64,000 bases of DNA from Dioszegia crocea (taxonomy: Eukaryota > Basidiomycota > Tremellomycetes > Tremellales > Bulleribasidiaceae): positions 1,022,431-1,086,430 of the forward strand of contig BCKK01000007.1 in assembly GCA_001600615.1 (NCBI GenBank), read 5' to 3'. The notes under the pieces were generated by a model, which made no database searches, had not been told where the DNA came from, and saw nothing but the letters and a program-made list of their open reading frames with translations. Position 1 is the stretch's first letter; each line of letters opens with the position of its first letter. A program made the position numbers and the translations under genes. Shown one piece after another: positions 35,601 to 46,302 of this stretch.

Positions 35601-37877
35601 AAGGTGGTCGATAAGGAGATTAATGCGGTGGAGGATTTGGAAGTGGGTAAGAGGGTTAGAGGGTTTGTTAAGAATGTCGCACCCGGTGGAGTGTTTGTGG
35701 CGCTTGGAAGTGGAGTGACGGCGAGAGTAATGATCAAGGAGTTGTTTGATGATGTGAGTTAATCGTCCCATGATGACCGCGATGACATATAGCTGACATG
35801 CTAGTATGTCAAAGACTGGCAGCCGAGATTTACAGTCGGTCAACTCGTCTCTGGCAAGATCCTAAAGCGAGTTTTGTGGTTCCGATCACAGGCCTACAAG
35901 CTGACTCGAATAGGGTCGACACCAAATCCAACCTCGTTGAAATGACATTCCGGACCAAAGCCGCTCCGGCCAGTAAGAAGGTCGCGCAGCTTGGTTTATC
36001 AGACTTCTCTGTCGGGCAGACAGTCGTGGCTGTTGTGAAGAAGGTAGAGGAGTATGGAATCTTCCTTCGGATCGAAGGCAGTAACGTCTCGGGTCTATGT
36101 CATAAATCCGAGGTGAGCTGAAAACTGCCCGTTTCCTGGCCGAGATAGCTGACCATTTTAGCTCGCCGATAATAAGTCTGCGGATGTGGCTTCTGCCCTC
36201 AAGGGGTTCAAAGCGGACGATCAGGTCAAAGCTAAGATTGTCTCGATTGATAAAGAGAAGGGAAGGCTGGCGTTTGGGTTGAAGGCTAGTTATTTCAATG
36301 AGGGCGTGGATGGTGAAGATGAGGATGAGGAGATGGAGGATGGGGAAGGGGATGAAGATGAGGATGTTGAGGAAGGAGATGAAGAGGAGGAGGATGATGA
36401 TGCAGATGAAGACGGAGATGAGGAAGACGAGGGGAGTGATGTAGAGGAGGACGGAGAGGAAGTTGAGAGTGGTAATGAGGAGGATGAGGCGGGAGATGAG
36501 GATGATTCTGAAGATGAGGAGATTACTGTAAGTCCACTCATGCCCATACTCTTATGATGCTGATCTTGCAGCTCCAAGTCGACCAGCCCGGAACCACATC
36601 GACCAAAACCAAACCCCGGGCACCTGCCACTGCCGCCGCGCTTGACGTATCAGGCGGCTTCGACTGGTCTGGCGCCGCACCCAAAGACGCCGAGTCATCC
36701 GACGAGGACGAAGATGAGGAAGAGGAGGATGGTGATGTCGAAGCAACTATCGCCTCTACATCCACCCTGGCGGCACCAGCGAAGTCCAAATCAAATTCCA
36801 AAGCCCCACTAGACCTCACAGCCACAGCGCCCGATGCCCGACCGGAATCTTCAGCCGAATTCGAACGTGCCCTCCTTACATCCCCCAATTCATCTTTCCT
36901 CTGGATCCAATACATGTCTTTCCTTCTGCAATTGCACGAGATTGATAAGGCTCGCCGAATTGGTCGGACTGCTTTGGAGACGATTGGGTATAGGGAAGAA
37001 GGGGAGAAGTTGAATGTGTGGATGGCACTTATAAACCTTGAGCTTGGGTTCGGGACGGTTGAAGGTGTTGAAAGTGTGTTTAAGGAGGCTAGCGAGTATA
37101 ATGATAAGAGGACGGTATGGGGACGGTATGCTGAGGCTCTTATCGTGGCGGGTAAAGATGAGGTGAGTTTTGGCTTGGCTGATATATCGGAGGATTGATT
37201 GCTAATTTGAACAGATGGCTGAAGAGATATACAAGAGGATTGTCAAGAAGTTCTCTGCGTACCCTGAATCTTGGCTTAGCTGCGCAACCTATTACTTGAA
37301 AAAGGGAAATATGGAAGCTGCCCGAGATCTCTTACCGAGAAGTTTGAAGAGTCTTGATAAAGCCAACCGTAAGTTATCGTCATGTCCCAACTATCCCTTC
37401 CTCTATTCATGCTCATATTACGCCCCCTTCCGCCCAGCTTCCGCCCAGGCCTTCACTGATACATGCAGACCGGGAGATGATTGAAAAGATGGCAGTTCTA
37501 GAATTCAAACTTGGCGAGGCTGAACGAGGCAAGACACTCTTTGAAGGATTGTTGGAGCGGTCAGGCAAGAAGTTGGACTTGTGGAATGTGTACATTGATC
37601 AAATGGCACGGACGGGGGATATACAGGGTGTCAGGTGAGCTAATCTGCGAGTATCCTGGCAAGAGATCAATAGCTGATGGAATTTAGGGCACTGTTTGAT
37701 CGGGCGTTAGATAGGAAATTGACGGCTAAGAAGGCGAAGTTCTTGTTTAAGAAATGGTTAGCCCTTGAGGGAAGAATAGGGGATGTGGCAGGACAGGAGA
37801 AGGCTAAGGAGAGAGCTAAGGCTTGGGTGTTGGATAATGTTAAGACGGATGATGGGGATGATGAGGAGGAGGAGTAG
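32606..37877 (+). CDS. RRP5: rRNA biogenesis protein RRP5 (S1 repeats plus HAT repeats)
   Basis: RRP5 is a nucleolar factor needed for pre-rRNA cleavage in both ribosomal subunit pathways. The start at 32606 opens MAIESKKRSHEDAGGNAAAG, and at least ten short introns interrupt the gene. A long series of S1 RNA-binding repeats follows, for example GTRVLARIHTVLPLHLVLSL, PGHLVATLITAVMPSGLNVK, VGQLLKGTIRRLTDKMLFID, IGQTVSGKVVSHSTLSAG and VGQTVVAVVKKVEEYGIF. A very acidic linker (36300-36530) leads to C-terminal HAT repeats such as SAEFERALLTSPNSSFLWIQ, VWMALINLELGF and KRIVKKFSAYPESWLSCATY. Order and domain types match the family fully. One unresolved base at 35257 falls in an exon and leaves one codon ambiguous. 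Confidence 0.95.
36290..36530 (+). other. Acidic low-complexity segment of RRP5
   Basis: About 75 residues that are almost all Asp and Glu, encoded by GAT/GAG-rich DNA. It forms the linker between the last S1 repeat and the HAT repeats. The opposite strand gives a long Ser-rich frame that is only a shadow of this composition. Confidence 0.85.
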
Positions 37878-38150
37878 AGTACGGATATGAGTGTGGATTC
37901 TTTGGCTGCCTCATGGATTTCTGAGATATCAAGTATTTACGTGTGTCGGGGATACAAGCGGATCGGTAGCCGGTAACCGCATTCATTCAACACCTGCATA
38001 TATTGTAGTCCACTTCATCCTGGCCCATCGCTCGAATCTGAAACGACGCACGGACTGGCATCTTGGCGCCATGCCACTTTTGGCTGAAGGGCCGTTCGCC
38101 GACCAACACTCGAAGCTTGAAGCTCAACTGGATTTACCACACAGCCCACA

Positions 38151-40831
38151 ATGGAGTCAGCGTTCGCAGCTGCTTCGCTCCGGGTGTACATACCCGAGAC
38201 CTCGGCCGTTCCTGAGACGCTGTTCGACCGAGGGAGAAGCTCGGATGAGACCAGTGCGGATTGGGAGAACGCTAAGACGGGGGTTGAAAGGGATGTCGCC
38301 TTCTTTGGTATGTTCAAGCTCTGGCCCTAGCTTTCTGACTATCTTCTCGCCTGGCTGTATGAGCAGACAGCGTGGACATTATATCGACAGGCCAATGGAG
38401 ACAATGAGAGCTGTAGCGTGGTCAGGTCGGCACGTTATATCTCGATGTACCACGCACTATTGCCCTCCTCTAGTAGACTGTGGACGTTGATGTGGACCGC
38501 GATGGTTCATGACATCTCACGTCGTGCTATGCTGACTCTTTCTAGATGAGAAGCTCATCTACTTTCTGGCGCTTTATGTACCCGATGAGGCTTTAGATCA
38601 TATAGGAGGGGAGCATGAGCAAGCGGTGACCACTCTGGTGAAGCGAATACAGGTAAGCTGGACCTTATCTTGCCTGAGGATAACCATTAACATTACAGCG
38701 CACTATGACCTCCTCTTTCCTGCCCGCAGTCCCATCCCGCTCTCAGCCCCATTCTCGCACACAGACCGACCCAACCCTATCCCACCTCGGTATTCCCGCC
38801 ATGCCCGGAACACCCTTAACCCCCGGCGGCGCGTCTGCCGATCCTACCACACCGAACCCCTTTCCAGCTATGAGAGGGGGTGAAGAGGAGTATGCGGATG
38901 TGGAAGGTGTGACGGTTTGGGAAGGGGATGTGGGACCATTATCGGGTTTGGATAAAGATCACAAGAAGGATGGAAGGTCTGTCGTTCGGAAAGTTGAAGG
39001 AGGATATGAAGTGATTTGGGAAGGGGAAGTGCCAATAGGTGAGCGATCTGTCTAATCATGATTCTATACGCAGGTCTGGGGGGGGTTTGGCTGATACTAT
39101 AGCATATGTTAGGACCCAAATCCAAAATCCGCTGTTGGCTCTTACGGCTTCGATAACGCTGCGACCTGACGCGTCGACGAGGGCGAATCACCGGTCTCAT
39201 GGGAGCATCGCGACGGTGGGGGAGTCGTCACATAGTGATGGTGAGGATGAGGAAGGGGATGATGAGCAGGGACATGGGGGAGAGGCGGGGATGGTGGATA
39301 TTGATCTCCTGGGTGGATTAGCTGGACGTGAGTATCGTTCCAGTGTTACCTGCAACTACCCGGAGACATTTTCGGGTACACTAGGTGAATAGAACTGACA
39401 TATATAGCTTCAAATCCAGTCCCCGCCTCGCGCCTTGGCCCTTCAGCTCGACAAAACCTATCCCTCGCCGATCCCCAAACGGGCCGTCCCTTCCCCTTAT
39501 CCGCCATCACACCAATCACTGCCCCTCATCAATCCGTTCCCCCAACCGCTACTTCCGGTCCTACGCGCTCGACAGGCGAACTACCTTCACATCTCTTACC
39601 CCTCGGATCCACCATCCGGAAGTCGTTCCGACGCATACTTTCCCTTTCTCCTGGTCTTCGCGTCCGGATGCGCAATCTGGTACTTCCCCAACTCATACCG
39701 CCCGCAGGCACCACGCAATCAAGTGGTGAAGATGGAGATGGCGACGAAGGCGAGAAGAAGGTGGTGCTTTGTGTCGAAATTGAGAATGCCCCCGATGGGC
39801 TTACGCCGCCGATAGCTTTCACAATTACTCGGGTCGACGTCGAGATTGGCGGAAAGGGCGGGAAAGCTACTGCAGCCTTGACGTGTCAGCCATCCACGCC
39901 GGACACTCTCTTCCCCCTCCGACTGCAGCCAATGGAGCAGTACAACCTGCTCTACGGCGTGACTGTCGCGTCGGCAGCGGATGAGGCTGGGTGGGAGGAC
40001 GATCAAACTGCAAGGGCGGTTTTGCGGAATTTGGGGACAGGAGAGGTCAATCGTCCAGTCAGCATTATGGTGATTGGTCGACCATACTATCCGGTGGGGG
40101 AGAAAGAGATCTGGCCAACCAAAGAATTCAGCTCGCGATGGAATTGCAATCTGGATCTATCGACATACTACGCCAGTCTAGCAGCTGCTGCTCCTCCACC
40201 CCTACCCCACGGTCCGAACAAGCGGATTTCGAGGCCGACAGCAATACTACCCCCGCAAAACGCTATTGTGGGTGATAAACGGTATTCCCTCGCTACACTC
40301 CTCGCTGGGGATAGCGAGGAGCACAGCCCACCCCAGCCTCACACGACCGGCCGACCTCCGTCCCTCCCACCACCGCGCAGACTGGTTTCTGGCAAACCAC
40401 TCATGCCGAGTCAAATAGCCAACGAACAGAATCGTCAATCATCAGTACGGGTGACAGGCACCGAGGAGAAGCCCGGACTTATGATCAGTGTCAGATTGTT
40501 AGATGGGGCGCGGGACGCAGGGGCGGAAGCGGGACAGAAGAGGACTGTCAGGGCGTTAGAAGAGTTCAGTGTGGAGGTATATGTCAATAATCGGACGGAG
40601 GAGGTTCGGCGATTCAGGTTGTCGATACCTGGTACGGCAACTGGTGGGAAGGCGAAGAAGGAATCACCGGGTATCATTGCGCTTGAAAATGATATTCGGT
40701 GTGGGCCTCTTTTACCGGGTGCGAGTATGAGCGCTAGGATGCGATTCATGGCGTTGAGGGAGGGCGTGCATCGGATTGAGAAGCTGAGGGTGACGGGTGT
40801 AGGGGATGATGTGGATTTTGTCGTCAGGTGA
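38151..40831 (+). CDS. TRS65: TRAPP-II complex subunit Trs65
   Basis: Trs65 (Kre11) supports TRAPP-II, the exchange factor for Golgi Rab GTPases. The start at 38151 opens MESAFAAASLRVYIPETSAV. The next exon, FDEKLIYFLALYVPDEALD, fits after a long intron (about 38309-38546) that could hide a small additional exon. Mid exons give ADVEGVTVWEGDVGPL, VVRKVEGGYEVIWEGEVPIA and TQIQNPLLALTASITLRPD. The C-terminal region carries the family's beta-sandwich blocks: CVEIENAPDG, YNLLYGVTVAS, VIGRPYYPVGEKEIWPTKEF with SRWNCNLDLS, and the conserved end GIIALENDIRCGPLLPGAS, MRFMALREGVHRIEKLRVTG. These final blocks are diagnostic. Low-complexity Ser/Pro stretches separate the folds. Confidence 0.86.
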
Positions 40832-41386
40832 GCTAAATCACTCTCATCTACCGGTTTCTAGCGCCATTCTGGCCTTTGCCTTTCCTCAACCTTGGTACCC
40901 CGCGGTCTACTTCCTTTCAACCGAGTTGCAGCTGACCCTAGTAGCCCGGTGTTAGACGTAGTAGTCGGATCTGGAGTCGAATGACGGCAGACATGCAGCC
41001 CATTGACATTGACAAATAGTGCAGCATCTCGAGTACGAGGCATTGAGGGGAATTATGCCGGTGCCCAACTTTGCTTTTAGGAGTGAACGGCAAAAGTGCA
41101 GAAAGGTGTAGTCTCCTGCTGGGACTGATCCCGAGGGTGGAGCGCCGCTCTGCTACCTTGCCATGGCCTTCATATGCCAGATAGGGCTACAAGCGGCAGT
41201 GCCACACCCACCAAGGCGAGCGTTACGGCAGGGCGTGTTTCATAGGAATAATGCCACGTGGCCTCGGGCTCGGCCTATTTCACTTGCAGCCAGCTGCTTC
41301 ATCCGTTGCATCTATAGCTCTCCATTGGAAGCTTTCATACACCTTCATTGTATCCCTACAAGGCACCCACAGGACGCAAGGTAGAC
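40832..41386. promoter_or_regulatory. Intergenic region upstream of the REEP/HVA22 gene
   Basis: Holds the TRS65 3' UTR and the promoter and leader of the next gene, both on the plus strand. No coding content or TATA box was recognised. Confidence 0.45.
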
Positions 41387-42822
41387 ATGATTATAGGTAT
41401 ATTATCCCGATTCGCATGGTGAGTCTCCGTTTCCCGATCGAGCATGCCGTTGCCATATTCGCCGCTGATATTTCGCAGTAACATCCTATGCTTCCTTTAC
41501 CCCGCTTACGCGTCTTATAAGGCGCTCTCGACGCCTGCTGTAGATCCAGCGGGTGATATTCTGATTGAGCGATGGTTGATGTATTGGGCGGTGGTGGGGA
41601 CGTGGACAGGTATTGAGGCGCTAGGAGGCTGGTTGTTCACATGGTGAGTTGGGCTGATCCTTTGTTGAGGGATATGCTGTGTAGGGCGCCTGTGTGGCTA
41701 CTGAGCTTCGAAAGATGTTGTATATACTTCGAACGGGAGAGCTGATTGTCAGGCTGCCCTTCTACTCATTGTTCAAAACGATCTTCTTCCTGTATCTTTC
41801 CTTGCCTCAGACCGAGGTCAGCTGCTAAGATCCCTTCTGACCGACCAACCGAAGCTGATATCACAGGGCTCGACCTACATATATCGCGCCCACCTTGCAC
41901 CTCTCTTCTACGATTATGAGCGAGATATCGATGCGGTGTTGAATGGACTCCGATCCAGAGCTACTGAAACCATCACAGGAGCATTGGGTGTAATTTGGGA
42001 GAAGGTCCGACAGCAGCTCAATGTAAGTATAAGTCTATTCGACCTCAGAAATAGAATCCTTTGGCACGAGCTGATTAGCTAGGTGGCTGCACCCGCAGCT
42101 CGACAAGCACCTGCAGAAGGACACGAGCAATTCGCTGCGCCGCAAATGCCGCCACCATCTTTCCAAGATCCGGCCGGAGGTGCGGTACAGCAGATGTACG
42201 GCTTGTTTGGCCGATATGCTGCTCAGTGAGCTACTCCATGTGTTTCCTTGCCAAGGACGCCGTCAGCTTACACACCAGATATCTACCCACAGCAGTGACG
42301 GCCCTCCAAGCAGCCGCCAATGCAGCTACTGCACGCACCATCCCTCCCGCCCAAGCACAGCGCGAAGCCCAAATCATCACTGAATCCATGTCGATGCCCA
42401 TTCCTTCTCCTAGTCCTGCCAATAGTGATCCTCGACAATTATCTCGGACATCTCAATACGCCTCAAACGAAAGTTTCGCCCGACTCCGACACGGCTCAGA
42501 TCAGTTCAACCATCCTCGATCCGTATCCAACCCTGGTCCATCGGGTCAACCCCAGATGTCCCATCGGAACTCTGACGAGTCGATGTCAATGCGCAACGCC
42601 ACTGAAGGGTCGAAGCGGTCATCACGGTCTTCACTCGTTGGTGCCGGTGCATTTGGCGAGATGTCGGGATATGACACCATCAGTCGGGAAGAGGTGATGG
42701 GTCAGGGTGGTGAGGTGATTCCGGAGGCTTTGCGGCCTGGTGGAGGACCAAGGAGGGGGTCTAGCTGGTTTGGGTGGGGCGGACAAGGGAGTCAGGGAGA
42801 GGAGAGGAGTAAGGTTGAGTGA
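41387..42822 (+). CDS. TB2/DP1/HVA22 (REEP) family endoplasmic-reticulum shaping protein
   Basis: Family members bend ER membranes by inserting hairpins. The start at 41387 gives MIIGILSRFA, spliced to CNILCFLYPAYASYKALS, the family's first hairpin and SYKAL motif. Then ERWLMYWAVVGTWTGIEALG followed by GWLFTW, LPFYSLFKTIFFLYLSLPQT and GSTYIYRAHLAPLFYDYERD complete the domain: the conserved WLPFY...K..FLLWLxLPQTxGsxxiY pattern is unmistakable. After an amphipathic helix (ITGALGVIWEKVRQQL), a Ser/Pro-rich tail of about 200 residues ends in GSSWFGWGGQG. It has six exons, with introns of about 50 to 75 nt. Yeast Yop1 lacks this long tail, so this is closer to the REEP1-4 type. It may aid ER or microtubule attachment, by family only. 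Confidence 0.9.
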
Positions 42823-43556
42823 GGGGATAGGAAGAGGATGGCGGCGTGGGAGTTGTAATAACCACTTGTATGTACGACACGACCGGCTTGGTGTAACATT
42901 ATTGAGAGTGTAAGACTAAACGATGTACAATGTAGTAAACCGAAAGAGATCACACCCGATCAGATCCAATTGGATCATGGCTGACCTCTCTGACAAATTA
43001 CAGACATCATTCTTCCAAGTGTCACGGCAGCTTGGGGCTACTGCCAACTAGGTACGTACAGCTCCTGACATCCCTAGCACTGGAGTCGGTCGACTTTCTC
43101 GCACATTCGAACGGAACTCCGGAGCCATTCGGATGATATCGGTGCGCGCCAGAAGCCTCTCGGACCATATCGCAGGCAACCCCATTCATGCTCAACCCCG
43201 TGTCATCCCTCGAGCACGTAGCAACCTGTCTCTGAGGGTTTGACCATAAAGGACTTCCGCCTGACACGCCAACATGGTAAGAAACGGGAGTATAATCATC
43301 CCTTGAATCGACACCCCTCACAAGGCTCGACACCATCCGCGGAGAGTATATAAAGGTGCGCTTTGCCCCAACATCCTTGATTTGTACATCACACCCTGAT
43401 CTTCGCCCTCTGAACCCACATCAACGATCACATACTCACAGTCCCTGATCCCGATCCCCTACTACCCCGAACTAGACGACTGCCTTGTCCACATCGCTGC
43501 CCTCATCCTGTCAACTTGTTATCACCACAGACCCATCACCGCAACTTCAAGCCAAC
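42823..43556. promoter_or_regulatory. Upstream region of the first charged orphan gene
   Basis: Holds the REEP gene 3' UTR and a promoter with a strong TATA box at 43347. No gene was recognised. Confidence 0.45.
43347..43355 (+). promoter_or_regulatory. TATA box, TATATAAAG
   Basis: A consensus TATA box about 210 bp upstream of the ATG at 43557, followed by a C-rich leader. Confidence 0.72.
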
Positions 43557-43994
43557 ATGGTCTACAAAGGCGACAAGAGGGACAAGGTGCACAAGGCCAC
43601 TTCCGCCAAGAAAGAGGAAGGCAAGAAACACCGAAGCGGTACCGGAAGCAAGAAAGGCGGGTCTGAAAACTCGACCCTCCAGCCCACCAAAGAACAGATC
43701 GAAGGGCAAGCAATACGGGACAGGAAGCAGGCTCTGGAGGAGGGGAGATCGTCCGGACATCAATACTCGTACATGGACGAGCAAAGCCAGCGGGGAGAAT
43801 CCTCGAAAGGGAAGGGGAAGAAGGGCAAATCGGGGTCGAGCGGTCGTGGCGGGGCCACTGAGTCCGAATACTCAGACAGTCCCCGCTCGTCATGGCCGGT
43901 TGACGAGCGCACAGTGGATGAAACGGGGACAGAGCGGAGAAGCACCGCCTATACCAGCGCTGTGGATACGTCTGATGCGACGCGCACACGGTGA
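43557..43994 (+). CDS. Unrecognised Lys/Ser/Gly-rich, probably disordered protein
   Basis: No family was recognised. A single frame of 145 aa with no visible intron. The sequence is strongly hydrophilic and basic at first (MVYKGDKRDKVHKATSAKKE), then Gln/Glu/Arg-rich, with SSKGKGKKGKSGSSGRGG in the middle and a Thr/Ser/Asp-rich end. It has almost no hydrophobic residues, no signal peptide and no membrane segment. The TATA box, leader and ATG context support real expression. It resembles the next gene in composition and in the SKGKGK run, but no residue-level homology could be shown. A nucleic-acid- or stress-related role would be guesswork. Confidence 0.55.
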   Translation: MVYKGDKRDKVHKATSAKKEEGKKHRSGTGSKKGGSENSTLQPTKEQIEGQAIRDRKQALEEGRSSGHQYSYMDEQSQRGESSKGKGKKGKSGSSGRGGATESEYSDSPRSSWPVDERTVDETGTERRSTAYTSAVDTSDATRTR

Positions 43995-45324
43995 TGGCCC
44001 CGCGCCGCGCTGGGGTTTCAAGGATGACGATGAGAAAGGCAAGGGCAATGTGACCGGGAATGAGGGGGTAATACGTCAACTTTCTTGGATTGGGGCAGTA
44101 GTATTGAGGGCAGAAGAGACGGCGCGGGGGTTGCTAAGGTGGACCGAAGCACGGGTAGACAGCATGCGTGGTGTGTCATGCATAGAGGTACATGCGCCAG
44201 CCGCGTTGATGTGCATTGTGTGGTCAGGTGTGCGAGCACTATCAGCCCCTCTTCACATCTAATCAACCAGCTTCCTATGCACAACATAGTAAAGCCCGCT
44301 TCGGGAAATGCTAGCCGACAACATCATCGAGCGCCATTGCATTTGACATCGCGAATCTTTTGGCGAGGTCGCGGTGCACAATATGAGCCGCTGCTCTATC
44401 GACGATGTCAACGACATGGTCGGATGACCTGAGAGTCACAGGGCTAGCCACTGATAGGCAGCCGTTAAGGAGACTGGTTGACGTATGAGCATGGATGAGC
44501 CTGCCTGAGCAGTGAAACGGGGACTTGTCTGATTTCGATTCCGTCAGTGGCGAGACGTACCTGGCAGTTTATACCCCTCCTGAGCCGCACATCACTTCTG
44601 TGCCTTGCTTTCTGCTTCAGACTGATCTTGCTGCCTCTGAGGCGAGTCCTCATTGCCCTAAATGCCACGACCATCAAGCACCCTTCTCAGGAGTTGCCAA
44701 CAATTGACCATTGTCTAGCGTGGAGCAAGCTGGCAGTCTCCATCGCGCACCATGATCCGTCGACCTTCCAGTACATTCGGACGTACCGGAGCGCCGTGGG
44801 TCTGTCGGGTGAACCCGGACCAAGGCGGTATTTTGGGAGGTGACTGACGCCAACTCCTTAGATGCCTGCACCCCCGGAGGGGTGGACCTCGACGTGTCAT
44901 CCGCAAGTTGTAACCACTGCACCTCTTGAGGAGGTCGTCGGACAAAGGTGAAATCTGACACACCGGACAATTGCACCGGATTGACCGGGATCATCCTTTG
45001 CACCGCCGGGTTTGGGCCCTTGACAGCCTCATCGTGCTGGTATATAAGAGCGCCCCACGCCCCTTCGGCCTACACATTCTACTTCACACTGTCACACTTC
45101 TATCCTTCAAACTTCACCACCAACCATACCTCCACCGAGCCTGCTTATTTCTGACACCCTACGGTACGTGCATGATTCCCCTCTCACATATTTTGTGCGC
45201 GCCGTTCGTGTGGAATTAAGAGTCTTCTGGCCAGCTGTCTCGTCGAGGAGTTCAAGAACCAGTACAAGGAGCGGATGCTCCTCCACTGGGTCGTCCACTC
45301 AATCGCTGACAGCGAACAGATACC
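43995..45324. promoter_or_regulatory. Long intergenic region and TATA promoter of the second charged orphan gene
   Basis: Gene-free 1.3 kb. The first part is presumably the 3' UTR of the gene at 43557. The TATA box TATATAAGAG lies at 45041-45050. From 45164 (GTACGT) to 45319 (GCTGACAGCGAACAG) is a likely 156-nt leader intron ending five bases before the ATG. Confidence 0.5.
45041..45048 (+). promoter_or_regulatory. TATA box, TATATAAG
   Basis: A consensus TATA element 284 bp upstream of the ATG at 45325; removing the leader intron brings the transcript distance to about 130 nt. Confidence 0.72.
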
Positions 45325-46143
45325 ATGCCGCGATGGAAAGGCCCGGGGGATACGAAGGAGCAAAACCAGAAGCGCAGGGGCGCCGCTTTCAATGCCCTCA
45401 GGCTCGAGCGGAATGCTGAGGCCAAGGACAAGGCCGAAGAGCGCCTCGCGATGGGCGGCTCTGTGGAGCCTCAGGGCTATATCGAACCTCTGCCTGGCCC
45501 ATATGCGTACACGGCGAGTGATTACGGCTTGGAGGGAGGCGTTACAGATGCCGCGAGGGTACCATCGGCTGGTTACGAGGAGATCGAAATGGGAGTGGGT
45601 GGTCCAGACATCACGGGGATGGACGATGCCGAGCGAGACGCGGCGACGGCCCAAGAAATCCAGAGGATTGAGAACGAAGGACACGAGAGCGAACACTACT
45701 CCGATGGCAGCGAGGAAGAGAAAGATGCGGCTGCCAGGTACGAGAACAGGTCGAGACAATTGGGGCAGACGGTGATGACGCACAAGAAGAACAGACACGG
45801 GTCCGGCGTGTCGGACGACTGGACCAAGCTCATGGTCGGCACTGGTACTAGCAAAGACACCAGAAATCAGGAAGACAGCAAGGGTAAGGGCAAGGATGAG
45901 AGCGGGGGAAAGGGCAAGGGGGGCAAGGGCAAGAGCAAGAGCAGGTTCGGTGTCAGTTCATCTCAGCGCCAGAGGAGATCGGATAGGCGGAAGGCTGAAG
46001 AAGAGGGAGCGATGGACGATGGTGGAGGATGGAAGACAGTGCCTTCCAGGCGAAATGATACCCGCGACCCCGAGAGTTCGTCTGGGCTTTATCCGTCAGG
46101 AGACTCCTACGGCGTCACAGGCAATGATCTCGGCCGCGATTGA
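45325..46143 (+). CDS. Unrecognised charged, probably disordered protein
   Basis: No family was recognised. A single frame of 272 aa. A short basic-helical N-terminus (KRRGAAFNALRLERNAEAKD) is followed by a Gly/Tyr/Pro segment, an acidic helical stretch (DDAERDAATAQEIQRIENEG), a Lys/Gly run (GKGKDESGGKGKGGKGKSK) and a basic stretch with GGGWKTVPSRR near residue 235. The last motif is reminiscent of short W-containing tails in RNA-associated proteins, but this is weak. No signal peptide or membrane segment is present. The probable leader intron and TATA box upstream support it as a real gene. Confidence 0.6.
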   Translation: MPRWKGPGDTKEQNQKRRGAAFNALRLERNAEAKDKAEERLAMGGSVEPQGYIEPLPGPYAYTASDYGLEGGVTDAARVPSAGYEEIEMGVGGPDITGMDDAERDAATAQEIQRIENEGHESEHYSDGSEEEKDAAARYENRSRQLGQTVMTHKKNRHGSGVSDDWTKLMVGTGTSKDTRNQEDSKGKGKDESGGKGKGGKGKSKSRFGVSSSQRQRRSDRRKAEEEGAMDDGGGWKTVPSRRNDTRDPESSSGLYPSGDSYGVTGNDLGRD

Positions 46144-46302
46144 TGAGCCTCGGGAGGTGACGAGACTGCCGCCTGGGTTATGGTACGTGAGCGATCTAGT
46201 GGAGTGTGAATAAGATATGCATTGATGACCGCGTGACCCTGCCCGGTCAGTTGAAGCCTAGTCGAAGGAAGTGTAGATTTACCTACACATGTTCGACAGC
46301 CA

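Noticed and set aside
36290..36577. Long Ser-rich frame on the minus strand
   Set aside because: Pure shadow of the Asp/Glu-coding stretch in RRP5.
43485..43556. Possible longer N-terminus for the first charged orphan gene
   Set aside because: The frame there begins with TTG, not ATG; the first ATG is at 43557.
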